64,000 nt of DNA from Acidaminococcus hominis (GTDB lineage: Bacteria > Bacillota > Negativicutes > Acidaminococcales > Acidaminococcaceae). Position 1 is the first letter of the stretch; every line of letters begins with the position of its first letter. Where the stretch lies: the NCBI RefSeq assembly GCF_900291475.1, contig NZ_OLMM01000004.1, forward strand, positions 428,118 through 492,117, read 5' to 3'. Positions 43,322 to 51,388 of this stretch are shown here, one piece after another. The notes below the pieces were generated by a model. It searched no databases, was not told the origin of the DNA, and was given only the letters and a program-made list of their open reading frames with translations. The translations under genes were made by a program, and so were the position numbers.

Positions 43322-44113
43322 ATGAAAAAAATATTGCTCTGGCTGCTGCTCCTCTGCCAGCTGGTCTTCTCTCCCCTGACCGCTCTGGCAGAACCCCAGA
43401 TTCCGCCCCGTCCCACCACCAGTATCTACGTGCAGGACCGGGCCGGGGTACTCTCCGCCAGCACCAGAAACACCATCAACGCCTATGGCTCCGCCCTCCA
43501 GCAGAAAACCAAGGCCCAAATCGTAGTGCTGACCGTTCCTACCCTGGGGGATGCCACCCCGGAAGAATACGGACTGGCCGTACTCCGGGGCTGGGGCATT
43601 GGGGACAAGAACCTGAACAACGGCGTACTGCTGCTGGTAGCCGTCAACGACCGGAAAAGCCGGATTGAGGTAGGCTACGGCCTGGAAGGGGCCCTGCCCG
43701 ATGGGCTCACCGGCCGCATCCAGGACCAGTATATGCTGCCCTATTTCAAGAACGGCAACTACGATAAGGGTATCCTGAACGCCTACGGGGCCCTGCTCCA
43801 AACGGTGTTAAAGGAATACAACCTGTCCGTAGAAGACCTGGGCGTCCAGCGCAGTGCCCAGGCCGCTGCGGCCCAGAATCCCGGCAGCAGCGATACAGCC
43901 TGGAATCCCTTGAATATCCTGCTGCTGGCCGGCGTCTTGCTGCTGATTATTGTAGACCAGCTGCTTTTCGGCGGCGCCATTCTCCGTTTCCTGCTGTACC
44001 TGTTCTTTTTCCGGGGCGGCGGCAGAGGCGGCGGCTTTGGCGGCGGTGGTTTTGGAGGCGGCTCCTACGGCGGAGGTTCCGGCGGCGGAGGCGGTTCCAG
44101 CCGCAGCTGGTAA
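43322..44113 (+). CDS. TPM-domain membrane protein with a glycine-rich tail (YgcG family)
   Basis: 263 residues. A signal peptide (LLWLLLLCQLVFSPLTALA) precedes the TPM domain (YVQDRAGVLSASTRNTINAY to about 165), with GVLLLVAVNDRKSRIEVGYGLEG. A transmembrane segment (about 198-230) follows, and the last 30 residues are nearly all Gly and Ser. The family, paired with LemA, is linked to envelope maintenance or photosystem repair in other organisms; phosphatase activity is reported for some. 31 bp downstream of lemA. Confidence 0.9.
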   Translation: MKKILLWLLLLCQLVFSPLTALAEPQIPPRPTTSIYVQDRAGVLSASTRNTINAYGSALQQKTKAQIVVLTVPTLGDATPEEYGLAVLRGWGIGDKNLNNGVLLLVAVNDRKSRIEVGYGLEGALPDGLTGRIQDQYMLPYFKNGNYDKGILNAYGALLQTVLKEYNLSVEDLGVQRSAQAAAAQNPGSSDTAWNPLNILLLAGVLLLIIVDQLLFGGAILRFLLYLFFFRGGGRGGGFGGGGFGGGSYGGGSGGGGGSSRSW

Positions 44114-44122
44114 GACAAAATC

Positions 44123-44164
44123 CTAAAAAAACACGGTGTACCTAAAGGCACACCGTGTTTTTTT
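44123..44164. terminator. Bidirectional terminator
   Basis: AAACACGGTGT and ACACCGTGTTT flank a short loop with A-run and T-run on opposite sides. It serves the lemA-TPM unit and serC. Confidence 0.9.
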
Positions 44165-44169
44165 GCGCG

Positions 44170-45255
44170 TTATTTATTTTTCTTCCAGAACCGTTCCATA
44201 TAGGCGGCCAGCGCTTCGCAGCCGTCCAGGGGCATGGCATTGTAAATGGACGCCCGGATGCCGCCAATGGATTTGTGACCCTTCAGGCTCACCAGTCCAT
44301 GTTCGGCCCCTTCGGCCACAAACTTCTTTTCCAGTTCCGGCGTAGGCAGGTTGAAGGTAACATTCATCAGAGAACGGCTTTCCGGCTGGGCGTGGCCCTT
44401 GTAGAATTCCGGATGGCTGTCCAGAACGCCGTACACCAACTTGGCCTTTTCCTTGTTGCGCTTTTCCATGGCAGCAAGACCGCCCTGGGCCAGCAGCCAT
44501 TTGGCCATAAGACCTACCATGTACACCCCAAATACCGGCGGGGTATTGTAGACGGAATCGTGGCCGCTGAAGGTTTCATAATTCATCATGATGGGCAGAT
44601 TGGGATCCATGCCGGTGACAAAATCCTTTTTGGCCATGACCACGGTAACCCCAGCCGGCCCGATGTTCTTCTGGGCCCCGTTGTAGATCAGGGAGAACTT
44701 GTCTACGGGAACGGGCCGGGACAGAATATCCGAAGACATATCCGCAATCAGGGGTACCTCCCCGGTATCCGGATATTTGTGGTATTCCGTGCCTTCCGCC
44801 GTGTTGTTGGCAGTAATATGCAGGTAGGCGCAATCCTTGGGCAGTACCAGCTCCTCCGGCTGGGGAACCCGGTCGAGGCCGGTGGGTTTGCTGGTAAAGA
44901 CTTCTACTGCGTCCCCGACCTTTTTGGCTTCGGCAATGGCCTTTTCCGAGAACGTACTGGTAATGGCGTAGGCCCCTACTTTCCCCGGTTTCAGGAAGTT
45001 CATGGGAATCATGGAGAACTGGAGGGTTGCCCCGCCGCCCATGAACATCACCACCCAGCTGTCATCCATCCCTAGCAGCTTTTTGATATCGGCCTGGGCT
45101 TCGTCGTTGATTTTTTCATACAAGGCACTCCGGTGGCTGATTTCCAGCACGGACATGCCGCTGCCTTCATAGTCCAGCAGTTCCTTCTGTACTTCTTTCA
45201 AGACCGCCAAGGGGAACATCGAAGGCCCCGCACCAAAATTATAAACTCTTTCCAT
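44170..45255 (-). CDS. serC: Phosphoserine aminotransferase
   Basis: A 361-residue fold-type I PLP transaminase. It has VYNFGAGPSMFP at the start, MGGGATLQFSMIPMN, the PLP lysine in IYNGAQKNIGPAGVTVV (about 195), and GGIRASIYNAMP near the end. It converts 3-phosphohydroxypyruvate and glutamate to phosphoserine. ATG 45255 has GGAG 8 nt upstream; the ATG 9 nt earlier is too close to it. It overlaps the end of the DUF1015 gene by 17 nt, so the two are coupled. Confidence 0.96.
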   Translation of the reverse strand: MERVYNFGAGPSMFPLAVLKEVQKELLDYEGSGMSVLEISHRSALYEKINDEAQADIKKLLGMDDSWVVMFMGGGATLQFSMIPMNFLKPGKVGAYAITSTFSEKAIAEAKKVGDAVEVFTSKPTGLDRVPQPEELVLPKDCAYLHITANNTAEGTEYHKYPDTGEVPLIADMSSDILSRPVPVDKFSLIYNGAQKNIGPAGVTVVMAKKDFVTGMDPNLPIMMNYETFSGHDSVYNTPPVFGVYMVGLMAKWLLAQGGLAAMEKRNKEKAKLVYGVLDSHPEFYKGHAQPESRSLMNVTFNLPTPELEKKFVAEGAEHGLVSLKGHKSIGGIRASIYNAMPLDGCEALAAYMERFWKKNK

Positions 45256-46504
45256 TTTTTCCATCTCCGATCAGGTGTATAGTCAGTGCGTCACGCAGTT
45301 TGGGTTCGAACCAGGTAGATTTGGGCGGCATCACAAGCCCCTCGTCCGCCGCAGCCATCAGCTGGTACATGGAAGTGGGATACAGGGAGAAAGCCAGGGT
45401 GTAATCCCCGCCGTCCACAGCTTCTTCCAGGGCCGAAAGGCCCCGAATGCCTCCCACAAAATCAATGCGTTCATCAGTCCGGGGATTCTCAATGCCCAGA
45501 ATGGGGGAAAGCACATTGCTTTGCAGAATGCTTACATCCAGGGAAGCGATGGGATCCGTCAGCGGGAAGGTATCGTCCAGAGCCTTTAAGCTATACCACT
45601 GGCCGGCCAGATACAACCCAAAGGTATGGAGGGTTTTGGGCTCCACGGCCCGTTCCGCCTTTTCCACCTGGAATTTTTCCCGGAGCAGCTCCAAAAATTT
45701 TTCCTGGGACAGTCCGTTCAAATCCTTGACCACCCGGTTATAGGGCAGAATGTGCAGCATATTTTCCGGGAAAATCACGGAAAGCACATAATTGTACGGT
45801 TCCTCCCCGGTTTGGCCCGGCCGGGCACCCAGTTCCTTGGCCACCCGCAGGGCTGCCGCGCAGCGGTGATGCCCATCAGCGATGTAGAGGGCCGGCACCT
45901 GTTCAAACAGGTGGGTGATTTCCCGCACCTTGAGGGGCTCCTGGATCACGTACAGGGTATGCCGCACCCCGTCTTCCCCGGCAAAATTGTACACCGGCGT
46001 ATGATTGCCCATGTACTGGAGCAGTACGGCCGTCAGCACCCCTTTGCTCCGGTAGGCCAAAAACACCGGTCCCGTTTGGGCCCCGGTCGCCAGGATGTGG
46101 TTGACCCGGTCCGTTTCCTTGACTTCCCGGGTCAGTTCGTGCCGCTTGATAATGCCTTCTTCATAGTCCTTCAGGGAAGCCACGGCCACCAGGCCAATCT
46201 GGATATAAGCCCCCATCTGCTGCCGGTAAATATAGTAGCAGGGCTGGGGATCCTGTTTCAGCTGGCCTTTGGCAATGTAGTCTTCCAGGTTTTCCCGGGC
46301 CTTGGCGTAGACCTGGGGATCCGTTTCGGCAATGCCTTCCGGCAGATCGGCTTCTGCCCGGCTGACCCGGACAAAGCTCAGGGGATTCTTTTTCAGGATT
46401 TCCCGGGCCTCGGCAGTGCTCATTACATCATAGGGTAATTCTGCGATTTGGCTGACCAGCTCCGGTGTAGGCCGCAAGGCAGCAAAGGGTTTGATATGAG
46501 CCAT
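45239..46504 (-). CDS. DUF1015-family protein, possible serine kinase
   Basis: 421 residues beginning IKPFAALRPTPE, the family signature, with DRVNHILATGAQTGPVFLAYRS and a central ADGHHRCAAALR (DGHHR at about 210-214). DGHHR is the nucleotide-binding motif of the ParB/sulfiredoxin fold, shared with serine kinases such as archaeal SerK and SbnI. It overlaps serC and so probably acts in phosphoserine metabolism, for example making O-phosphoserine from free serine. The link to serine is inferred from motif and neighbour; biochemical evidence for DUF1015 is not known to me. Confidence 0.8.
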   Translation of the reverse strand: MAHIKPFAALRPTPELVSQIAELPYDVMSTAEAREILKKNPLSFVRVSRAEADLPEGIAETDPQVYAKARENLEDYIAKGQLKQDPQPCYYIYRQQMGAYIQIGLVAVASLKDYEEGIIKRHELTREVKETDRVNHILATGAQTGPVFLAYRSKGVLTAVLLQYMGNHTPVYNFAGEDGVRHTLYVIQEPLKVREITHLFEQVPALYIADGHHRCAAALRVAKELGARPGQTGEEPYNYVLSVIFPENMLHILPYNRVVKDLNGLSQEKFLELLREKFQVEKAERAVEPKTLHTFGLYLAGQWYSLKALDDTFPLTDPIASLDVSILQSNVLSPILGIENPRTDERIDFVGGIRGLSALEEAVDGGDYTLAFSLYPTSMYQLMAAADEGLVMPPKSTWFEPKLRDALTIHLIGDGKNGKSL

Positions 46505-46653
46505 AGTATCACTCCAAACTTGTTCTTTTTCCCATCAAAGGTAATACAAATTCTTTACAAAACCATGAATTACATTCCCTTATTATATCATATTTATGTA
46601 AAAGTAGTAGGGGCATGGACAGTGTTCCTTAAAATTTTCTTGATAGCCAAACG

Positions 46654-46700
46654 CAAAAAAGGATTGGGCGTCAGACAAACCGACGCACCAATCCTTTTTC
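46654..46700 (-). terminator. Terminator overlapping the end of folT
   Basis: AAAGGATTGG-(T)GCGTC and GACG(C)CCAATCCTTTTTT pair on the minus strand with a clean T-run. The folT stop codon (46671-46673) lies inside the stem. Confidence 0.85.
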
Positions 46701-47189
46701 CATTGCAGGCAGGGCAAGGCGCAGTACCAGCACCTTCACCACCAGCCCGCCAAAACATTGAAACAAGCGCAGCCACAATAAGGTTCTCCAGGGCACCTGA
46801 TACAGCAGGCTCAGCCAAAAGGTATTTAAGACCAGGCTCAGCCCCAGCTGCACCGTAACCACTGCCCCGAGAATTTCCTTGAGGCCGGTTCTCTTTCGGA
46901 AAAACAGTCCGTACACAGCCCCATCCAAAAAGGCCGTCAGGGTAAACCCGGGAAAATACGTGCCCACCGGAAACAGCAGTGCCCCAATCAGGTCCCCCAA
47001 AAGGCCGGTCAGGCCCCCGGCCAGGGGACCTCCCCAGTAGGCCGCAGCCACCACCGGCAGGAAGCTGAAGCCGATTTTCAGATTCCAGGTATGCAGGGAC
47101 AAGAACCGGGCCAGAATCACTTCCATGGCCACACAGAGGCCAAGGGTAGTCAGCCATGCCCCTGGATGCCGGGACTGCCGCATTTCCAT
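46671..47189 (-). CDS. folT: Folate ECF transporter S component
   Basis: A 172-residue membrane protein with five to six helices. The ECF S-component start is seen (GLCVAMEVILARFLSL), with KIGFSFLPVVAAAYWGGPLAGGLTGLLGDLIGALL and PVGTYFPGFTLTAFLDGAVYG, typical of FolT. It captures folate and docks on a shared energising module (EcfAA'T), not in the window. It starts 1 bp after the ureohydrolase stop, so the pair is co-translated. Folate import fits the heavy folate use nearby. ATG 47189. Confidence 0.85.
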   Translation of the reverse strand: MEMRQSRHPGAWLTTLGLCVAMEVILARFLSLHTWNLKIGFSFLPVVAAAYWGGPLAGGLTGLLGDLIGALLFPVGTYFPGFTLTAFLDGAVYGLFFRKRTGLKEILGAVVTVQLGLSLVLNTFWLSLLYQVPWRTLLWLRLFQCFGGLVVKVLVLRLALPAMEKGLVRRFV

Positions 47190-47190
47190 G

Positions 47191-48156
47191 TTATCCCTTC
47201 TTTTCCCGTGCTTTGGTAATAAAGCCCAGTTCATCAGAAATCAGCCGGGCTGCCAGGTAACCGGTGGTACCGCCCACGTCATCAAAGGGGGGAGCCACTT
47301 CCGTCATCACCATGGCAATGGGATCCGTATAGTCCGTCAGAGCTTCCAGAATGTCCACTGCCTCATCGTAGGTAAAACCGCCGAACATGGGAGAGCCCGT
47401 AGCCGGTGCGTACACCGCATCCATGGCATCAATATCAAAGCAGATGATGCTGTGGGCCTGGGGTTTGAACTCCTCCAGAATAGCCTGGATGCCCTTTTTC
47501 CGAATATCCCGTACGGAATAGATACCGTCCCCGTGGGAGCGGGCTTCCGCAAAATCTTCCGGACCGCTGCTGCCGATGCCCCGGATTCCCAAATGGAGAA
47601 TCCGCCCTACATAGGGCAGCCCTGCGGCGTTGCGCATGGGAGAGCCGTTGAAGTATTTCTGTCCGTCCAAGGGTTTGGTCCAATCCAAATGGGCATCGAT
47701 ATGGATGATGTCAAAAGGACCGGCTGCTTCCATACCCTGGAGTACCGGATAATCCACGGCGCAGTCCCCGCCCAGTACCACCGGCATAATGCCCTGGTCC
47801 TGGAGGATCCGGACGGCTTCCCGCAGGTTGTCCATAGTGCCCTTCAAATCTCCGGGAATATAGTCCACGTCCCCGCAGTCCACCACTTTCCAGCGGTTGG
47901 CGTCCATATAGAATTCCTGGCGTTCGGAATCGTAGGTCCCGCCCTTTTTGTAGCTGAACCGGGTAGAACCCAGGCGGATGCCCCGGGGTCCCAGGCGGCA
48001 ACCCGTCCGGCCTTGGATGGCCAGGTCAAAGGGAGCGCCCAAAACGGCGATATCCCCTTTCACATGGTACATATCCGTTGCCAGTTCGGTTTTGGCAAAA
48101 GTAGCAATGCCCGTAGGGGCCATATTTAAAGGTTTGCGTAAGCTGAAGTTGTCCAT
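47191..48156 (-). CDS. Ureohydrolase-family protein (agmatinase/arginase fold) with a Cys in the metal site
   Basis: 321 residues. The binuclear Mn site segments are LGGDCAVDYP (about 128-137), IDAHLDW (about 153-159) and FDIDAMDAVYAPATG. In agmatinase, arginase and formimidoylglutamase the first motif is GG(D)H; here that His is Cys132. The other four ligands are present. Members split guanidino or formimino groups. Without the His, the metal or substrate may differ. It precedes folT and is divergent from iclR, which probably regulates it. ATG 48156 follows AAAGGAG. Confidence 0.85.
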   Translation of the reverse strand: MDNFSLRKPLNMAPTGIATFAKTELATDMYHVKGDIAVLGAPFDLAIQGRTGCRLGPRGIRLGSTRFSYKKGGTYDSERQEFYMDANRWKVVDCGDVDYIPGDLKGTMDNLREAVRILQDQGIMPVVLGGDCAVDYPVLQGMEAAGPFDIIHIDAHLDWTKPLDGQKYFNGSPMRNAAGLPYVGRILHLGIRGIGSSGPEDFAEARSHGDGIYSVRDIRKKGIQAILEEFKPQAHSIICFDIDAMDAVYAPATGSPMFGGFTYDEAVDILEALTDYTDPIAMVMTEVAPPFDDVGGTTGYLAARLISDELGFITKAREKKG

Positions 48157-48190
48157 ACTGTATCTCCTTTGTTTCCCTTTTCTGTTGCCC

Positions 48191-48219
48191 ATTATAGGAG
48201 GGGGCACCGGGTAAGTCAA
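48191..48219 (-). promoter_or_regulatory. Promoter of the ureohydrolase-folT operon
   Basis: TTGACT (48214-48219), 17 bp, TATAAT (48191-48196) on the minus strand. Confidence 0.8.
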
Positions 48220-48221
48220 TG

Positions 48222-48258
48222 AATTTGGACACTATTTAGCAATTTGTGCACTATAATG
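48222..48258. promoter_or_regulatory. Imperfect direct repeat between divergent promoters; candidate IclR-type operator
   Basis: AATTTGGACACTATTTAG (48222) and AATTTGTGCACTATAATG (48241) are copies offset by 19 bp, with CACTAT fully conserved. They sit exactly between the -35 boxes of the two promoters. Confidence 0.45.
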
Positions 48259-48270
48259 AAACTAACCCCC

Positions 48271-48299
48271 TTGACGCTCTCCCCTGTCCTTTTTATAAT
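48271..48299 (+). promoter_or_regulatory. Promoter of iclR
   Basis: TTGACG (48271-48276), 17 bp, TATAAT (48294-48299), about 40 bp before the iclR start. Confidence 0.8.
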
Positions 48300-48339
48300 A
48301 GGGGCATCTTCAGCGTCTAAACAGAAAGGAAGCGCCTCT

Positions 48340-49089
48340 ATGGAAACCACTCCCCTTGTCCATTCCGTGCTCCACGCCACCCGGCTGTTGGAGCTGTATG
48401 CGGCCCAGCGCAAGGAATCCCTGAGCCTGACGGAGATCAGCCAGGCCCTGGGCCTCCACAAAACCACCGTATACCGGCTGCTGCGCACCCTCCAGTACGC
48501 CGGTTGGATTGAGCAGTCCGCCAAAAGCAGCCGCTACCGGCTGGGCACCGGGATACTCCTGGTGGCCTCCGCCGTATCCGTCCACAATACCACCCGGGAA
48601 ATCCTCAGCGAGGAGATGCACCGGCTGGCCAACCAGTTCAACGAAACCGTGGTCCTGTCCGTACTGCTGGGCCATACGGGCATCTGCGCCGACATGGCCA
48701 AATCCCGGCACACCCTGGGCCTGGCCCGGGAACGGGGCTACATCGTTCCCTTGGACCAGGGTGCTTCCGGCAAGACCCTTTTGGCCGCCCAGCCCCCAGA
48801 ACTCCGGGACAGTATTATCCAGGAAATCGGTGGGGACCGGACCCAGCAGCGGCTGCTCAAGAACCAGCTGCTCCACATTCTCCAGACCGGTTATTGCATT
48901 TCCGAAGGAGAAGTGGACCCGGGAATTGCCGCAGTAGCCGTGCCCCTTGTGATGAAGGACCGGATCTATGCCCTGAGCATTTCCGGTCCCCTGGAGCGCC
49001 TGAAGGCCCTGGGCTACACCCAGCTGGCAGACGGGCTCCTCCTGGCCGCCCAGCGGCTGGAGCAGAAAAGCGCCCTGCTGTCGGATTAG
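48340..49089 (+). CDS. IclR-family transcriptional regulator
   Basis: 250 residues. The N-terminal winged helix-turn-helix (LSLTEISQALGLHKTTVYRLLRTLQYAGWI) is followed by the IclR effector domain (ISEGEVDPGIAAVAVPL near the end). The family usually binds small carboxylates and controls adjacent or divergent genes. The intergenic region to the ureohydrolase holds back-to-back promoters and a repeat. ATG 48340 has AAAGGAAG upstream; earlier in-frame codons overlap the promoter. Confidence 0.92.
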   Translation: METTPLVHSVLHATRLLELYAAQRKESLSLTEISQALGLHKTTVYRLLRTLQYAGWIEQSAKSSRYRLGTGILLVASAVSVHNTTREILSEEMHRLANQFNETVVLSVLLGHTGICADMAKSRHTLGLARERGYIVPLDQGASGKTLLAAQPPELRDSIIQEIGGDRTQQRLLKNQLLHILQTGYCISEGEVDPGIAAVAVPLVMKDRIYALSISGPLERLKALGYTQLADGLLLAAQRLEQKSALLSD

Positions 49090-49100
49090 GCCGGATAAAG

Positions 49101-49147
49101 AAAAAACGGGATGCATCCCCACGTTTGTGGGGCACATCCCGTTTTTT
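49101..49147. terminator. Bidirectional terminator
   Basis: AACGGGATG-(C)-ATCCCCAC pairs with GTGGGG(CA)CATCCCGTT. A-runs and T-runs flank it, serving iclR and ridA. Confidence 0.9.
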
Positions 49148-49160
49148 GTTGCCTGATAGC

Positions 49161-49544
49161 TCAGTCTTTTACGGCAAACGCTTCAATTTCCACCAAAGCG
49201 CCTTTGGGCAGGGCTACTACCTGGAAGCAGGCTCTGGCCGGGCAAACGCCGGTAAAGAAGGTTCCATACACTTCGTTCATGGCACCAAAATCGGCAATGT
49301 CTGCCAGCAGCACCGTGGTTTTTACCACGTCATCCAGGGTATACCCGGCAGCTGCCAGGATATTTTTGACGTTGGTCAAGGATTGCTTGGTTTGGCTCAC
49401 AATATCCTTGCCAGCAAATTCACCGGTAGCCGGATCAATGGGAATCTGGCCGGAAACATAAACGGTTTTGCCTGCGGCTTCAATGCCTTGGGAATACGGT
49501 CCAATGGCGCCGGGAGCGTTTTTCGTGCTGATTTCTTTTTTCAT
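49161..49544 (-). CDS. ridA: RidA-family enamine/imine deaminase
   Basis: 127 residues with the family signature: APGAIGPYSQGI, VYVSGQIPIDPATGEF, and CPARACFQVVALPKGALVEIEAFAV with the conserved Arg. RidA hydrolyses reactive 2-aminoacrylate and similar imines made by PLP enzymes, protecting transaminases and SHMT. It follows the GarR-like gene by about 42 bp on the same strand. Confidence 0.95.
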   Translation of the reverse strand: MKKEISTKNAPGAIGPYSQGIEAAGKTVYVSGQIPIDPATGEFAGKDIVSQTKQSLTNVKNILAAAGYTLDDVVKTTVLLADIADFGAMNEVYGTFFTGVCPARACFQVVALPKGALVEIEAFAVKD

Positions 49545-49586
49545 GGAAAGCCTCCTAAAGGGTATTTCTGGCTATTCTGCCAGAAA

Positions 49587-50462
49587 TTATTTTTTTTGAT
49601 AATACGTGAACAGAGCCTGGGTGCCCAGGTTTCCTTCTCCTGCCTTTTCCAGTTCCAGGTACTCGGAAAGTACTTGGGCCAGCACCGGCAGCTGCAGGTC
49701 TTTCTTGTCCGCTTCTTCCTTAGCCAGGCGCATATCCTTGATGAAATGCTTCAGGAAAAACCCCGGAGCATAATCCCCATGGACCATCTTGGCCCCAAAG
49801 GCGTTCAGCTGGGCACTGCCGGCAGCCCCAGTAGAAACAGCTTTTAACAGGGTGTCCAGATCCAGGCCGTTCACCTTGGCGTAGTTCAGGGCTTCGCAGA
49901 TACCGCTCATGGCACCGGCAATCATGATCTGGTTGGCCATCTTGGCGTGTTGGCCATTGCCGGCAGCCCCCATATAGTTGATGTTGGTGCCCATGCCCTG
50001 GAAAATCGGCAGCAGGGTTTCATAAGCTTCTTTGTCACCGCCCACCAGGATGGACAGGGTACCGTTTTTGGCGCCGGTGTCACCGCCGGTAACGGGAGCA
50101 TCCAAAACCGGCAAGCCCTTCTTTTTGCCTTCCGCATACAATTTCTGGGCCAGGGTGGGGCTAGTGGTGGTCATATCCACCAGGTAGGTACCGGGGGCTG
50201 CACTGTCAAAAATGGCCCCTGGAGCAAAATATACTTCTTCCACATCCTTGGGGAACCCTACGATGGTAATCATCACCTGGCAGGCCTTGACGCAGTCAGC
50301 AATGGTGGAATGAACCGTTACCCCTTCGGCAGCCAAATCTGCCACCTTTTCCGGATGACGGGCATAGCAATGCATGGTATAGCCAGCTTTTTTCAGATTC
50401 CGCAGCATGGACTTGCCCATGATACCTGTGCCGATAAAACCAATATTCTGTAGTTTTGTCAT
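49587..50462 (-). CDS. Beta-hydroxyacid dehydrogenase, GarR-like (tartronate semialdehyde reductase family)
   Basis: A 291-residue NAD(P)-dependent reductase. It has the Rossmann IGFIGTGIMGKSMLRNL, the substrate motif DAPVTGGDTGAKNGTLSIL (about 118), and the catalytic lysine in GNGQHAKMANQI (about 170). Members reduce tartronate semialdehyde, 3-hydroxyisobutyrate or similar acids. With the sugar-acid dehydratase locus elsewhere in the window, a glycerate-type role is possible but not proven. RBS GGGAGAAG. Confidence 0.9.
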   Translation of the reverse strand: MTKLQNIGFIGTGIMGKSMLRNLKKAGYTMHCYARHPEKVADLAAEGVTVHSTIADCVKACQVMITIVGFPKDVEEVYFAPGAIFDSAAPGTYLVDMTTTSPTLAQKLYAEGKKKGLPVLDAPVTGGDTGAKNGTLSILVGGDKEAYETLLPIFQGMGTNINYMGAAGNGQHAKMANQIMIAGAMSGICEALNYAKVNGLDLDTLLKAVSTGAAGSAQLNAFGAKMVHGDYAPGFFLKHFIKDMRLAKEEADKKDLQLPVLAQVLSEYLELEKAGEGNLGTQALFTYYQKK

Positions 50463-50535
50463 AATCGCTTCTCCCTTCTACCCTCATACAACCTGATTAT
50501 ACAATGAATAAGGCAATTAGACAAATATCCCCCCA

Positions 50536-50569
50536 AGAAAAAACTCCTGGCAGAATTCCTGTCAGGAGT
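50536..50569 (-). terminator. Terminator after the lipoprotein gene
   Basis: ACTCCTGACAGGAATTCTGCCAGGAGT forms a long imperfect hairpin followed by six Ts on the minus strand. Confidence 0.85.
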
Positions 50570-50582
50570 AGGTCCAGCAGGC

Positions 50583-51338
50583 TTATTTTGCCTCGCTGGC
50601 GGTGATTTTCAGGGTATTGACCAACTTTTTGTACAGGGGACGGCTTTCGTCCTCCCAGTAGGCCTTATCCTGCTTGCGGCTGGTTACCGTCAGGGTATGG
50701 ACCCGGTCCCGGTTAAAGAAGGTCCACCGCTCTACGTGGAAGGTCACCTGGAGCTTGTTCTGATATACAACGTCTTCCTCATAGGAGGTATATAAGCTCT
50801 CCACCCCGTTAATGATGACACTCTTCATGGGCTGCCAATCGTGGAAATTTAGGCTGTAGCCTTCCGGCAGGTCCTTTTGGGCCATGCCCGTCAGGGCCTT
50901 TTGGGTAATATCCCCAAAGTCCTTGATTTCCGCAGCCTTCAGGCCCAAATTTTGCCCATATTTCGGCAATTTTTCCGGAGTGGGCATGGTCTTGAATTCC
51001 ACCCGGGCATAATGGTTGTCCCCTTCCCAGGGCAGGGCCGTTACATCCGTTGTCTGGGCAATAACGCACCCGGCACTTTTGCCGGTAATCTGGTCTTCCG
51101 TCAGCCATTTCCGAAGCAGGGGATTCAAATCCTCTTTCTGCAGCTGGGCCGTCACGTATTCCTGGGATTCTTCCGCCAGTTCTGGAGGCACCGAGAAGGA
51201 AGCCTGCTGGCCGGCATTTACCTGAATCCAGCCAGGATAAGAAGCCACCTGGGTATTATCTACTTTCTGGGTACTGCCGCAGCCTGCCAGAAGAAACAGG
51301 GACAGACAGCAGCAGAACAATGCAAGCTTTTTAAACAT
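50583..51338 (-). CDS. Lipoprotein of unknown function
   Basis: 251 residues from ATG 51338, with a lipoprotein signal (LALFCCCLSLFLLAGC) and lipidated Cys near residue 20. The mature part is an alpha/beta domain with many aromatic and charged residues (YPGWIQVNAGQQASFSVPPELAE, DRVHTLTVTSRKQ). I do not recognise the family. The much longer open frame upstream is antisense-like low-complexity Gly/Pro/Ala and is not coding. Downstream of tlpA-ccdA with no terminator between, so perhaps part of the same envelope redox unit. Confidence 0.75.
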   Translation of the reverse strand: MFKKLALFCCCLSLFLLAGCGSTQKVDNTQVASYPGWIQVNAGQQASFSVPPELAEESQEYVTAQLQKEDLNPLLRKWLTEDQITGKSAGCVIAQTTDVTALPWEGDNHYARVEFKTMPTPEKLPKYGQNLGLKAAEIKDFGDITQKALTGMAQKDLPEGYSLNFHDWQPMKSVIINGVESLYTSYEEDVVYQNKLQVTFHVERWTFFNRDRVHTLTVTSRKQDKAYWEDESRPLYKKLVNTLKITASEAK

Positions 51339-51388
51339 CACTTCACCACTTTCTGCGTTTAGCTCCCCTATTATACCATGGAGCCGGC

